Assembly: GCF_013744875.1 (NCBI RefSeq)
Contig: NZ_CP059399.1
Coordinates: forward strand, 868,001 to 932,000
Reading direction: 5' to 3'
From: Nocardia huaxiensis
GTDB lineage: Bacteria > Actinomycetota > Actinomycetes > Mycobacteriales > Mycobacteriaceae
DNA length: 64,000 nucleotides
This document shows positions 1 to 8,820 of the stretch, one piece after another. The notes under the pieces are model-generated. The model did no database searches. It was not told where the DNA came from and saw only the letters and a list, made by a program, of their open reading frames with translations. Position numbers and translations under genes: made by a program. The number at the start of each line of letters is the position of its first letter. Within the stretch, counting starts at the first letter, position 1.

Positions 1-1
1 G

Positions 2-400
2 GTCTGCGCCTCTCCGCTGCTGCTTCTGCTGATTCCGATACCGGCCCCGGTGCCCGATACACCCGCTGTGCCACTGGACATTCCGCAGCCGCCCGCGGCC
101 CCGGCGCTGCCCGCCGTGGTCGCGCCCGCGGTGGCTCCGGCTCCCGCCGAGGAGGCGCCCGCGCCTGCCGCCGCGCCACCACCGGCACCGGCTCCCGCTC
201 AGGCACAACCGATGCCGCAGGTGCGGCCGACGTCGAGCAACAGTCCGCTGCCGCCCATCAAGGTGCTGTCGGTCATCGGTGGCCTGGTGGCGCTCACGCT
301 GGTGGGCGCGGGATCGGGCGCGGTGAGCTTCCAGAGCGCATCGGCGGCCCAGGGGCGGGTCGATGCCGCGCGGGCCGCGTTCTTCGGACCGAGGGCGTGA
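2..400 (+). CDS. Pro/Ala-rich membrane protein, C-terminal part (cut by window start)
   Basis: The reading frame is open from the window edge, so the true start lies upstream. The visible 132 residues are a hydrophobic run (LLLLLIPIP), a long Pro/Ala-rich low-complexity stretch, then one probable membrane helix (around VLSVIGGLVALTLVGAG) and a short tail. I do not recognise the family. The stop is only 10 nt before the metalloprotease gene, so the two are probably co-transcribed. The low-complexity segment looks like a wall or periplasm spacer, but the function is unknown. Confidence 0.6.
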   Translation, partial: VCASPLLLLLIPIPAPVPDTPAVPLDIPQPPAAPALPAVVAPAVAPAPAEEAPAPAAAPPPAPAPAQAQPMPQVRPTSSNSPLPPIKVLSVIGGLVALTLVGAGSGAVSFQSASAAQGRVDAARAAFFGPRA

Positions 401-410
401 GGGGACCGCG

Positions 411-923
411 ATGACCGAGAGCAAGGCGCATAGCATCGGGTCCTACCGTCGCGTGGCGGCGGCGGTGGACGCCGTGTGCGCGGTGGCGGCCGACTTCGAC
501 GCCACCACCCTGGACGAGGTGGTGCTCGCCATTTCCGCCGAGCGCCGCCGGCCCATCGAGATCGCCAGTGCCCAACTGGGTCCCGGCGTCTGCGGTCAGC
601 GCCGCAGCTATCCGGACCGGGATGTGATCGTGCTGGCGTCCTCGCTGCCCAGCCGCGATCACACGCTCGCGCACGAGCTCGGCCACATCGTCTTCGACCA
701 TCCGGGCGAGGCGGCGACCGAGGTGGTGCTCGAGGCCAGCGACGATCTCATCGCGTACATGCTCAGCCAGCGTGCGCATCAGAAGGTGGTCGAGCTGGGC
801 GAGGACGAGCAGTGCGAGTGGGAGGCCGAGACCTTCGCGAGCATGCTCATGACCCGACTGCGTGTGTTCAACAGCCGGGGCGCAGGCGTCTCGGTCCTTC
901 GATTCGACGAGGCATTGGGATGA
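411..923 (+). CDS. ImmA/IrrE family metallo-endopeptidase
   Basis: A 170-residue protein with the zinc-protease motif HELGH at residues 88-92, followed by an acidic helix (CEWEAETFASMLM) of the kind that supplies the third zinc ligand in ImmA/IrrE (DUF955) proteins. Known members cleave or inactivate XRE-type repressors in response to a signal. The ATG at 411 is preferred over a longer in-frame start inside the upstream gene. It sits between a membrane protein and a MAB_1171c-type gene, and an HTH gene lies 1.6 kb away. Family assignment is firm. The substrate is unknown. Confidence 0.88.
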   Translation: MTESKAHSIGSYRRVAAAVDAVCAVAADFDATTLDEVVLAISAERRRPIEIASAQLGPGVCGQRRSYPDRDVIVLASSLPSRDHTLAHELGHIVFDHPGEAATEVVLEASDDLIAYMLSQRAHQKVVELGEDEQCEWEAETFASMLMTRLRVFNSRGAGVSVLRFDEALG

Positions 924-960
924 CCCCGGCGATGGTGGGCTGTCCGCGGGAGGGCGCAGC

Positions 961-1995
961 ATGATGTTCTGGTTGACGGCCATGCTGGTCTGGATGGCGG
1001 CCGGGGCGCGAGTGGGCCGGGTGCTGGTGAAACCGGCGACGACCGCGCGGGTGGCGATCGTGGTTGCCGTGGCGGCGGTGGCCGCTGCCGTGACCATCGC
1101 GATTCCGGATGTCGCTGTGGCAGTGGATCATGCGGCGAAGAACGGCATTCACGGTCAGTGGCTCTCCGATCGCGCCACCACGTCCGCGTGGATTCTGTTC
1201 GTGACGGCCACCTCGGTGGTCGCCGCTGCGGCCTGGCCGGTGGTCTCGCGCCGCAATCTGCGGCAGATCGCGTGGATGATCTACGCGGGCGGCGTCATCG
1301 CCATGGCGCTGACGCTGGCCTGGTCGGTCACCTTCGGCTGGGTGATCGTGGTGCTGGGATCCCTCTTCATCGTCGTCACCGGCGTGCGCAACCTGGACTG
1401 GACCACGCTGGGCCGCGGTATCGCCCTCTACACCTCCGGCACCGCCTTGGTGGGAGTGCTTGCGGCACTGTCGATTCGGCGCGACATCAAGGATATGCCG
1501 ATGGCGCGGCCCGGCACCGAGGACTGGTTCTGGCCGGCCTGGCTGGTGGCGAGCCTGCTCATCGCGGTCGGCGCGGTGTGGATCGTCATCGAGATGTGGT
1601 GGCGAGCCCGCCTGCTGCTCAAGCAGATTCACGCCTTGCATCGGGTGATGGTGGGTCGTTTCCCGGAGGTGGTGGCCAAGGATCAGACCGGATCCGCCAC
1701 TCAGCTCAAGGCTTCCGACCAGGTGGCGCAGATCATGGACGCGCTCTACCTGCAGTCGGGCGGCGGGATGGAGTTGGCCGCGGTCGGCGCGCCGCCGGAG
1801 TCCATGCCCGAGCGGGCCGAGCGGGTGGCGCAGTGGGCGCGTAATCCGTTCGGGGATGTGCTCGTCGACGGCCGTTGGATCGCGCCGCCGCCGGGTGTGG
1901 GTCCGCGCCGCTGGGTGCAGGCGATTGCCCGGGCCTTCGATGCGGCCGCCGCCAGTGGAACTCCGGCCGAGAGTCACAGCGCCGCACAGCGCTGA
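961..1995 (+). CDS. MAB_1171c-type (DUF6545) seven-helix membrane protein
   Basis: A 344-residue protein with seven predicted membrane helices in the first ~210 residues, then a soluble C-terminal domain of ~130 residues. This matches the layout of the actinobacterial MAB_1171c family, annotated only as 'putative transporter'. ATG 961 follows a purine-rich GGGAGGGC at a suitable distance and lies 37 nt after the protease stop, so the pair is likely one operon. Coupling of this family with ImmA/IrrE proteases recurs in actinobacteria to my knowledge. The biochemical role is not established, and a receptor is as plausible as a transporter. Confidence 0.75.
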   Translation: MMFWLTAMLVWMAAGARVGRVLVKPATTARVAIVVAVAAVAAAVTIAIPDVAVAVDHAAKNGIHGQWLSDRATTSAWILFVTATSVVAAAAWPVVSRRNLRQIAWMIYAGGVIAMALTLAWSVTFGWVIVVLGSLFIVVTGVRNLDWTTLGRGIALYTSGTALVGVLAALSIRRDIKDMPMARPGTEDWFWPAWLVASLLIAVGAVWIVIEMWWRARLLLKQIHALHRVMVGRFPEVVAKDQTGSATQLKASDQVAQIMDALYLQSGGGMELAAVGAPPESMPERAERVAQWARNPFGDVLVDGRWIAPPPGVGPRRWVQAIARAFDAAAASGTPAESHSAAQR

Positions 1996-2478
1996 GTGTT
2001 CATCCGTAGCGGTGTGTCGGAAGGCGCTGCGCGCAGATCTCGGGAAGATCAACATCGGATAGGGTGAACCGCGTGGAAGAACCGACACAATTCGTACCGG
2101 TTCATACCGGACGGTCCGTCTCTTTTGTGTCGAAATCCGAATGTCGCAATTGCGCCGGGGTATGCACGGCGCGGTATTCGACTCGTCGTAATGGTGCATT
2201 CAGAGCGAAACACGCGCAGCACTCATAACGACATAGTGCACAAACTCGTTGGTTTCTTCCCGGATGTGATCCGGGCAGGGCAACGCCAGGATTGTGCATA
2301 GTGCACCAGGCGCAGCGTTCTACGCCACATGGCCTCAGTCGCCTGAGACCGGTGCAACACTCCTCGTCCGAACCGTATGGGTCGATCAGACGATGACGTT
2401 GCCCTGCAAGCAACGCCACCGTCCGACCCTGGTCCGGCCCCCGCTTCTGGTACGGCTGGGAGTAGTCCTGTTACAAAC
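1996..2478. other. Non-coding stretch
   Basis: 483 nt between two convergent genes. Its short open frames lack family resemblance and good start contexts. The base composition is visibly less GC-biased than the flanking genes. I see no tRNA or transposase remnant. The only structured element is the hairpin immediately to its right. Confidence 0.5.
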
Positions 2479-2516
2479 CAACACAGTGCGGCCTCCGAGC
2501 TAGCCGCACTGTGTTG
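2479..2516 (-). terminator. Hairpin terminator of the EspR-like gene
   Basis: A perfect 14-bp stem (CAACACAGTGCGGC, 2479-2492, with its complement 2503-2516) and a 10-nt loop, placed 15 nt past the stop of the minus-strand HTH gene. No strong U-run follows, so it may also serve the opposite strand. Confidence 0.7.
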
Positions 2517-2530
2517 CCTTGAGGCAGGGC

Positions 2531-2947
2531 CTATTCCGTGCCGTCCGGAGGAATTTCGGGCAAGCCTTCACTGGCCCGAAGCTTCTCCGCCATGGAGGTG
2601 AGGAGGTTCTGAGATTCTTCGGAGAGGTCGAACGCTCTACTCGACAGCCGACGAAGTCCGTAGCCCTGCAGCTGGGACAGCAGCTCGAGATCATGATCGA
2701 TCTTCGCCGCGTAGATGTCGTTGAAGAAGTAGTCCGGCTTGACCTTGAAGAACTTTGCCAGCGCAGCCACCGTCTCGTCCGACGGATTCGTGCGCTGTCC
2801 CGACCGCAGCTGCGAGAGATACGGTTTCGAGATCGGATGGCCTGAGGCCGTAAGCGCAGCCGCCACCTCTGCATTGGTATGCGGCTTGCGCCCGGGGGGA
2901 TGCACGGTTTCGAACAGCTTGTTCAGCCGCGCCGCGAAATCAGCCAT
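2531..2947 (-). CDS. EspR-like XRE-family DNA-binding protein
   Basis: A 138-residue protein. Its N-terminal ~80 residues carry an XRE helix-turn-helix and closely resemble M. tuberculosis EspR: PPGRKPHTNAEV, the recognition segment PYLSQLRSGQRTNPS, then ALAKFFKVKPDYF. The C-terminal part is helical, as in EspR, where it mediates dimerisation. EspR is a nucleoid-associated regulator of ESX-1 and cell-wall genes in M. tuberculosis. This copy lies convergent to an ImmA/IrrE protease gene, a class that typically targets XRE proteins, so it is a candidate substrate. The ATG at 2947 aligns with the EspR N terminus. It is a paralog or ortholog; which cannot be decided here. Confidence 0.85.
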   Translation of the reverse strand: MADFAARLNKLFETVHPPGRKPHTNAEVAAALTASGHPISKPYLSQLRSGQRTNPSDETVAALAKFFKVKPDYFFNDIYAAKIDHDLELLSQLQGYGLRRLSSRAFDLSEESQNLLTSMAEKLRASEGLPEIPPDGTE

Positions 2948-3316
2948 TGTGAGCCGCCCAATTCCCTTCGCTGTACTAACAGTCGTTATCTCGGATACGT
3001 ATCATTGATATTAGCGGCTCAGTAACTGAAAACCTACGCCTGATTCGCGATTTCCTTGAAGCTTCTAGGCGGTGATCCTGTGAAGCGTCCGTGGCTTGGG
3101 CGTTTGCGGGCCACCCCCACGGTTCTTGCCGAGCGCTTAATGGTGCCGGTTCTGGCCCGTCGCGAGGGTCTTCCCGGACGGGCCGCCAGTAACCATAAGA
3201 TAGCTGACGTCTCATCTTCTTGTCTGTACCGGAGATTGTGTGGTGTACGCCACTTTTCGCGGTTCCTGGGATGAACGTTCAACCTGGCGCCAACTGGCCC
3301 AAAATGATTGAAACGA
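2948..3316. other. Non-coding stretch upstream of the EspR-like gene
   Basis: 369 nt with no convincing gene. It should hold the promoter of the EspR-like gene. Visible symmetry near that start includes the 10-bp palindrome GATACGTATC (2994-3003), flanked by an 8-bp inverted pair TGAGCCGC (2950-2957) and GCGGCTCA (3014-3021). This could be an autoregulatory site, but that is speculative. Confidence 0.35.
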
Positions 3317-4540
<1,224 letters not shown>

Positions 4541-4585
4541 TTAACGGCTCCTTCCCTAGTTTTACCGCCTGTGCTTCAATAGCGG

Positions 4586-4599
4586 TAGAACGTGTTTCA
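4586..4599. promoter_or_regulatory. KstR operator between fadA5 and cyp125
   Basis: TAGAACGTGTTTCA fits the published KstR motif TnnAACnnGTTnnA at every fixed base. It lies 21 nt before the cyp125 start, followed by an AAGGAG ribosome site at 4607-4613. KstR is the TetR-family cholesterol repressor, relieved by a cholesterol-derived CoA ester. The kstR gene itself is not in this window. Confidence 0.87.
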
Positions 4600-4620
4600 G
4601 TTAGACGAAGGAGTCAACTG

Positions 4621-5880
4621 GTGGTGGATACGCATGCCCGGCCGAACGTGCCGGACGGATTCGACGTCACGGACCCCGACCTTTGGGCGCAGCGCGTCCC
4701 CGTCGATGAATTCACCGAACTCCGCAAGGCCGCCCCGATCTGGTGGAATCCCAAGTCGCCCGAGGTCGGCGGCTTCCAGGACGACGGCTTCTGGGTGGTC
4801 AGCAAGCATGCCGACGTGAAGGAGGTGTCGCGCCGCAGCGACGTCTTCTCCACCTACGAGAACACCGCCATCCCGCGATTCAACGACGACATCACCCGCG
4901 AGCAGATCGAGATGCAGCGCTTCGTGCTGCTGAACAAGGACGCTCCGGAGCACACCAAGCTGCGCAAGATCATCTCCAAGGGCTTCACCCCGCGCGTCAT
5001 CAACGGCATGCGCGCCGAACTGCAGGCCCGCGCCGAGAAGATCGTGAAGGCCGCCGTCGAATCCGGTTCGGGGGACTTCGTCGAGCAGGTCGCCGCCGAA
5101 CTCCCGCTGCAGGCCATCGCCGATCTCATCGGTGTGCCGCAGGAGGACCGGATGAAGCTGTTCCGCTGGTCCAACGAGATGACCAGCTATGACGATCCGG
5201 ACTCCGATGTCGATCCGATGGTCGCCTCCACCGAGATCCTCGGCTACTCCTGGCAGATGGCCGAGGCCCGCAAGGCGTGCCCCGCCAATGACATCGTCAC
5301 CGAGCTGGTGCAGGCCGAAATCGACGGCGAGGCACTGTCTTCCGAGGAATTCGGCTTCTTCGTCATGATGCTGGCCGTGGCCGGCAACGAGACCACCCGC
5401 AATGCCACCACGCACGGGATGCTCGCGTTCATGGAGAACCCGGACCAGTGGGAGCTGTTCAAGAAGGAGCGGCCCAAGACCGCGGCCGACGAGATCATTC
5501 GCTGGGCCACCCCGGTCAGCATGTTCCAGCGCACCGCGCTCGAGGACACCGAGCTGTCGGGCGTGCAGATCAAGAAGGGCCAGCGCGTCATTCTGCTGTA
5601 CCGTTCGGCCAACTTCGACGAAGAGGTCTTCGAGAACCCCTTCACGTTCGACATCACGCGCCAGGACAACCCGCACCTGTCCTTCGGCGGGACCGGCGCG
5701 CACTTCTGCATCGGCGCGAATCTCGCTCGGCTGGAAGTGGATCTGATCTTCAACGCCATTGCCGACCACATGCCCGACATCAGCGCGCTCGGTGACCCCA
5801 AGCGACTGCGTTCGGGCTGGTTGAACGGGGTGAAGGAGCTTCAGGTCGACTACAAGGGCGGGTGCCCCGTAAAGCACTGA
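4621..5880 (+). CDS. cyp125: Steroid C26-monooxygenase CYP125
   Basis: A 419-residue cytochrome P450 matching M. tuberculosis CYP125 (Rv3545c), which oxidises C26 of cholesterol or cholestenone to the carboxylic acid and starts side-chain degradation. Visible motifs are the I-helix AVAGNETTRN, the ExxR of the K helix in DEIIRW, and the haem loop FGGTGAHFCIG with ligand Cys363. GTG 4621 follows AAGGAG; GTG 4624 is an equally possible start. Expression should be under KstR. A strong terminator follows, so the gene appears monocistronic, unlike M. tuberculosis, where it leads the fadE28 operon. Confidence 0.95.
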   Translation: MVDTHARPNVPDGFDVTDPDLWAQRVPVDEFTELRKAAPIWWNPKSPEVGGFQDDGFWVVSKHADVKEVSRRSDVFSTYENTAIPRFNDDITREQIEMQRFVLLNKDAPEHTKLRKIISKGFTPRVINGMRAELQARAEKIVKAAVESGSGDFVEQVAAELPLQAIADLIGVPQEDRMKLFRWSNEMTSYDDPDSDVDPMVASTEILGYSWQMAEARKACPANDIVTELVQAEIDGEALSSEEFGFFVMMLAVAGNETTRNATTHGMLAFMENPDQWELFKKERPKTAADEIIRWATPVSMFQRTALEDTELSGVQIKKGQRVILLYRSANFDEEVFENPFTFDITRQDNPHLSFGGTGAHFCIGANLARLEVDLIFNAIADHMPDISALGDPKRLRSGWLNGVKELQVDYKGGCPVKH

Positions 5881-5893
5881 CCCACAACGAGTT

Positions 5894-5930
5894 AAAGCGA
5901 GCGTCCAGATACTGGACGCTCGCTTTATTT
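5894..5930 (+). terminator. Intrinsic terminator of cyp125
   Basis: A 15-bp perfect stem (AAAGCGAGCGTCCAG, 5894-5908, pairing with 5912-5926), a 3-nt loop and then ATTTTG. It lies 14 nt after the stop and is a textbook rho-independent terminator. Confidence 0.92.
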
Positions 5931-5984
5931 TGTCACCGTGACGGCGGAAATGACCCCTGAACTGGGGGCTTGCACCTTCCAGGT

Positions 5985-6028
5985 GGAACAAACAAAACGG
6001 CGGGCGACCGGAAAACCGGTCGCCCGCC
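5985..6028 (-). terminator. Intrinsic terminator of the ltp3-ltp4 operon
   Basis: A 13-bp perfect stem (5999-6011 with 6016-6028) and an AAAA loop. Read on the minus strand it is followed by GTTTTGTTTGTT, a U-rich tail. It ends the minus-strand operon finishing with the isomerase-like gene at 6141, beyond the repeat element at 6064-6136. Confidence 0.8.
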
Positions 6029-6063
6029 GCGCCTTCGGACCCCAACCGAAAGACATCACCACC

Positions 6064-6136
6064 GTCATCCCGGCGTGCTTTTGGCCGGGATCCATTGCCG
6101 GTGGGCGGATTCCGGCCAAAAGCACGCCGGAATGAC
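6064..6136. repeat. Intergenic inverted-repeat element, copy 1
   Basis: Two 30-nt arms (6064-6093 and 6107-6136) are complementary at 28 of 30 positions around a 13-nt centre. The arms begin GTCATCCCGGCGTGC and end at GGATCC. Near-identical elements occur at 38811-38899 and 52898-52971. This copy sits between the convergent genes cyp125 and the isomerase-like gene. It looks like a dispersed palindromic element (REP or MITE-like) and could also block transcription. Confidence 0.85.
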
Positions 6137-6140
6137 AGGG

Positions 6141-6557
6141 TCAGAGAGGTTTCAATGTCGCCATCGCGCGTTCCGTCTCCCAGAACGCGCGCAGGGCGAG
6201 AATCTTCCCGTCCTCGGCCACCTTGTAGGTGAAGACGCCTTCGGCGTCGACGATGTGGCCGCCCATGGTGGTGCGGATGCGGCCGGTGAAGGCCACCTCG
6301 CTACCGCAGGCGAAGGAGTCGTCGAAGAGGAACTCGATGTTCTCGGTCGGGGCAATCGCCTTGTCCCAGAACGCCGCAATGGCTTCCGGCCCGCGATGGC
6401 CCTTGCCGTCCGGGTCGAAGAACGACGGCCCGACCGGGTCTTCGACAATGCCGTCGGCGGCGAACAATGCTACCCACGCGGCCTTGTCCTTGGCACGCAC
6501 GGCCGCCTGCGAGGCGTACCCGGCTACCCGGGCGGGGTGCTCGGTCGTGGTGGTCAC
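6141..6557 (-). CDS. SnoaL/NTF2-fold protein resembling delta5-3-ketosteroid isomerase
   Basis: A 138-residue protein. The NTF2-fold positions that carry catalysis in bacterial ketosteroid isomerase (Tyr14, Asp38, Asp99 in the Comamonas enzyme) seem present: Tyr14, Asp40 in the shared motif VEDPVG, and Asp104 or Glu106 before a hydrophobic strand. That enzyme moves the C5-C6 double bond of 3-oxosteroids to C4-C5. GTG 6557 overlaps the ltp3 stop (GTGA), so it is translationally coupled and last in a KstR-type operon. Isomerase activity is inferred, since SnoaL-fold proteins vary widely. Alternatives are a dehydratase-like or binding protein for ring or side-chain intermediates. Confidence 0.72.
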   Translation of the reverse strand: MTTTTEHPARVAGYASQAAVRAKDKAAWVALFAADGIVEDPVGPSFFDPDGKGHRGPEAIAAFWDKAIAPTENIEFLFDDSFACGSEVAFTGRIRTTMGGHIVDAEGVFTYKVAEDGKILALRAFWETERAMATLKPL

Positions 6558-7777
6558 GGCTGCTCGCTTCCGACGACCCACATCGAAAAGTACTGTGAGC
6601 CACCACCGTACGCATGACCGAACGCCTTGCGGGCGTTTTCGACCTGGTAATCTCCGGCCCGGCCCATGACCTGCTTGGCGGCCTCGGCGAAGCGGATCAT
6701 GCCGGATGCGCCGATCGGGTTGGAGGAGAGCACGCCGCCGGACGGATTCACGGGAAGCTTTCCGCCGATGGCGGTTTCGCCCGCATCGGTGAGCTTCCAG
6801 CCCTCGCCCTCCGGCATGAAGCCGAGGTTCTCCAGCCACATGGGCTCGAACCACGAGAAGGGAACATAGATTTCGGCCGCGTCGATCTCCTCGAGCGGAT
6901 TGGTGATCCCGGCCTGCTTCCACAGCGCCTTGGCGGCCTCCTGGCCGGCCTTCGGGTTCACCTGATCGCGCCCGGCGTAGGCGAGCGGCTCGGTGCGCAT
7001 GGCGGTGCCGTGAATCCACGCCACCTTCTTGCCCTGCGCCTCAACGGCTTTCGCCGAGGACTCGTCGCCGATCACGATGGCGCACGCGCCGTCCGAGGAC
7101 GGGCAGGTCTCGTCGAAACGAATCGGGTCCCACAGCATCTGCGACGCCATCACCGACTCCATGGTGATGTCGGCCTGCTGCAGATGGGCGAACGGGTTCT
7201 TCGCGCCATTGCGGCGATCCTTCACCGCCACCATGGCCCCGATGTGCAGCGGTGCGTTGGCCCGGCGGATGTAGGCGCGCACATGCGGGGCGAAGTAGCC
7301 GCCCGCGCCCGCGCCCACCGGCATGGTGAAGGGCACCGGATTCGACAGTGCCCACATGGCATTGGATTCCGACTGCTTCTCCCAGGCGATGGCGAGCACC
7401 TTGCCGTGCACGCCGCCCTGCACCAGGTTGGCCGCCACCACACCGGTGGAGCCGCCGACCGAGCCGGCGGTGTGCACGCGCAGCAGCGGTTTGCCGGTGG
7501 CGCCCAGGGCGTCGGCGAGGAAGAGCTCCGGCATCATGGAGCCCTCGAAGAAGTCGGGGGCCTTGCCGACCACGACCGCGTCGATATCGGCCATGGTCAG
7601 GCCGGAATCGGCGAGGGCACGGTCGATGGCCTCGCGCACCATGCCCGCCATGGACACGTCCGACCGCTTGGTCACGTGATGGGTTTGTCCGGTGCCGAGC
7701 ACCGCGGCAGGGTTGGACAGCCCACCCGTCGCCCGACCACCACCCCTCACCGAATCGCTGTGCGATGCCGTGCTCAT
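6554..7777 (-). CDS. ltp3: Thiolase-like lipid-transfer protein Ltp3
   Basis: A 407-residue thiolase-fold protein of the SCP-x/lipid-transfer type, matching M. tuberculosis Ltp3 (Rv3523) in family and position. Relatives such as Ltp2 are retro-aldolases that cut the last steroid side-chain fragment together with a DUF35 partner. The C-terminal half has conserved glycine-rich loops (NPSGGVLSSNPIGASG, AYGGGSQYF). I do not see the thiolase nucleophile motif found in FadA5. ATG 7777 overlaps the ltp4 stop (ATGA), and the stop overlaps the isomerase-like start. The exact substrate of Ltp3 is not settled in the literature I know. Confidence 0.86.
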   Translation of the reverse strand: MSTASHSDSVRGGGRATGGLSNPAAVLGTGQTHHVTKRSDVSMAGMVREAIDRALADSGLTMADIDAVVVGKAPDFFEGSMMPELFLADALGATGKPLLRVHTAGSVGGSTGVVAANLVQGGVHGKVLAIAWEKQSESNAMWALSNPVPFTMPVGAGAGGYFAPHVRAYIRRANAPLHIGAMVAVKDRRNGAKNPFAHLQQADITMESVMASQMLWDPIRFDETCPSSDGACAIVIGDESSAKAVEAQGKKVAWIHGTAMRTEPLAYAGRDQVNPKAGQEAAKALWKQAGITNPLEEIDAAEIYVPFSWFEPMWLENLGFMPEGEGWKLTDAGETAIGGKLPVNPSGGVLSSNPIGASGMIRFAEAAKQVMGRAGDYQVENARKAFGHAYGGGSQYFSMWVVGSEQP

Positions 7778-8808
7778 TTTGCCTCCAGGGTGGCGACCAG
7801 GTTCTGCTGCAACGCCGGACCGGAACTGGCATGCGCCAGTGCCCGATTCGCGGTGCCATTGAAGATTTCGCGGGCGGCGAAGCCGATGCGCTCCAGGCCC
7901 GCGGCGAACATCGGATTGCCGGACAGCGGACCGCCGGACGGGTTGATCCGGGTGTCACCGTTCAGGCCGATGGCCTGCTTGAGGATGAACTCCTCGTGCG
8001 AGAACTGCGTGTGCAGTTCGGCGACATCGAAATCGGTTGTGCCACCGTTGATCGCGGCCTTGGCGGCGCGCGCGGCGGAATCCGAGACGGTCAGGTCGCG
8101 CGCACCCAGGATCGGGGTGTCGATGTAGTGCGCCATGCCGGTCAGCCAGGCCGGACGCTCACACAGCTCACGCGCCCGGTCGCCCACGGCCAGCACGATG
8201 GCGGCCGCACCGTCGGTGATGGGCGCGATGTCGTGCGCCCGGAAGGGGTTCGCCACATAGTCTGCGGCCAAGAGCTTTTCAGCGTCCGCGCCGGTGCTGC
8301 GCGCCGCGACGGCCGCCATCTCGGCCTCGGTCCAGCGACCCGCGTCGAGGCCCGCGCGGGCCTGCAAACCGGCCATGGACACCGAATCCGGCCACAGCGG
8401 CGCGACCAGGTACGGGTCGGTCTGCAGGGTCAGGATCTGGCGCAGCGTACCGGCCGACGCCTTGCCGAAGCCGTACACCAGCGCCGTCTTCGCCTGTCCG
8501 GAGCGCAGTTTCACCCACGCCTCGTACAGCGCCCACGCCGCGTCCATCTCCACGTGCGACTCGTTGATCGGCGGCACCGCGCCGATGGAGTCGATCGCCG
8601 AGATGAACGAGAAGGCCCGCCCGGCAAGGTAATCCGAGGAACCCGAGCACCAGAAGTCGATATCGGACTTGGTGATGCCGAGCTTCTCGTACAGCTCGGC
8701 GAAGCACGGCGCGAGCATTTCCACGCCATTGGTGGTGCCGAAGGTCTCCGGCACGTGCGGCGCGTGGGCGAAGCCCACTACCGCGATGTCAGTTGCATTG
8801 TCGCTCAA
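7774..8808 (-). CDS. ltp4: Thiolase-like lipid-transfer protein Ltp4
   Basis: A 344-residue thiolase-fold protein matching M. tuberculosis Ltp4 (Rv3522), shorter than Ltp3. Visible features are the N-terminal strand IAVVGFAHAPH and a C-terminal glycine loop NPSGGPLSGNPMFAAGL. No catalytic cysteine motif of true thiolases is apparent. The start appears to be TTG 8808, since no ATG or GTG gives the family N terminus. It lies 12 nt after the DUF35 gene and overlaps ltp3 by 4 nt, so the three proteins are probably made together and may form one complex. Confidence 0.84.
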   Translation of the reverse strand: MSDNATDIAVVGFAHAPHVPETFGTTNGVEMLAPCFAELYEKLGITKSDIDFWCSGSSDYLAGRAFSFISAIDSIGAVPPINESHVEMDAAWALYEAWVKLRSGQAKTALVYGFGKASAGTLRQILTLQTDPYLVAPLWPDSVSMAGLQARAGLDAGRWTEAEMAAVAARSTGADAEKLLAADYVANPFRAHDIAPITDGAAAIVLAVGDRARELCERPAWLTGMAHYIDTPILGARDLTVSDSAARAAKAAINGGTTDFDVAELHTQFSHEEFILKQAIGLNGDTRINPSGGPLSGNPMFAAGLERIGFAAREIFNGTANRALAHASSGPALQQNLVATLEAK

Positions 8809-8820
8809 CGTGATCAGCCT

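Noticed and set aside
868..2199. Minus-strand open frame opposite the MAB_1171c-type gene
   Set aside because: His/Arg-rich translation without motifs. The plus strand encodes a coherent seven-helix protein with a ribosome site.
6064..6136. The inverted-repeat elements as insertion sequences
   Set aside because: Elements are only 73-89 bp with no transposase and no visible target duplication, so a non-autonomous or REP-like repeat is the most that can be said.
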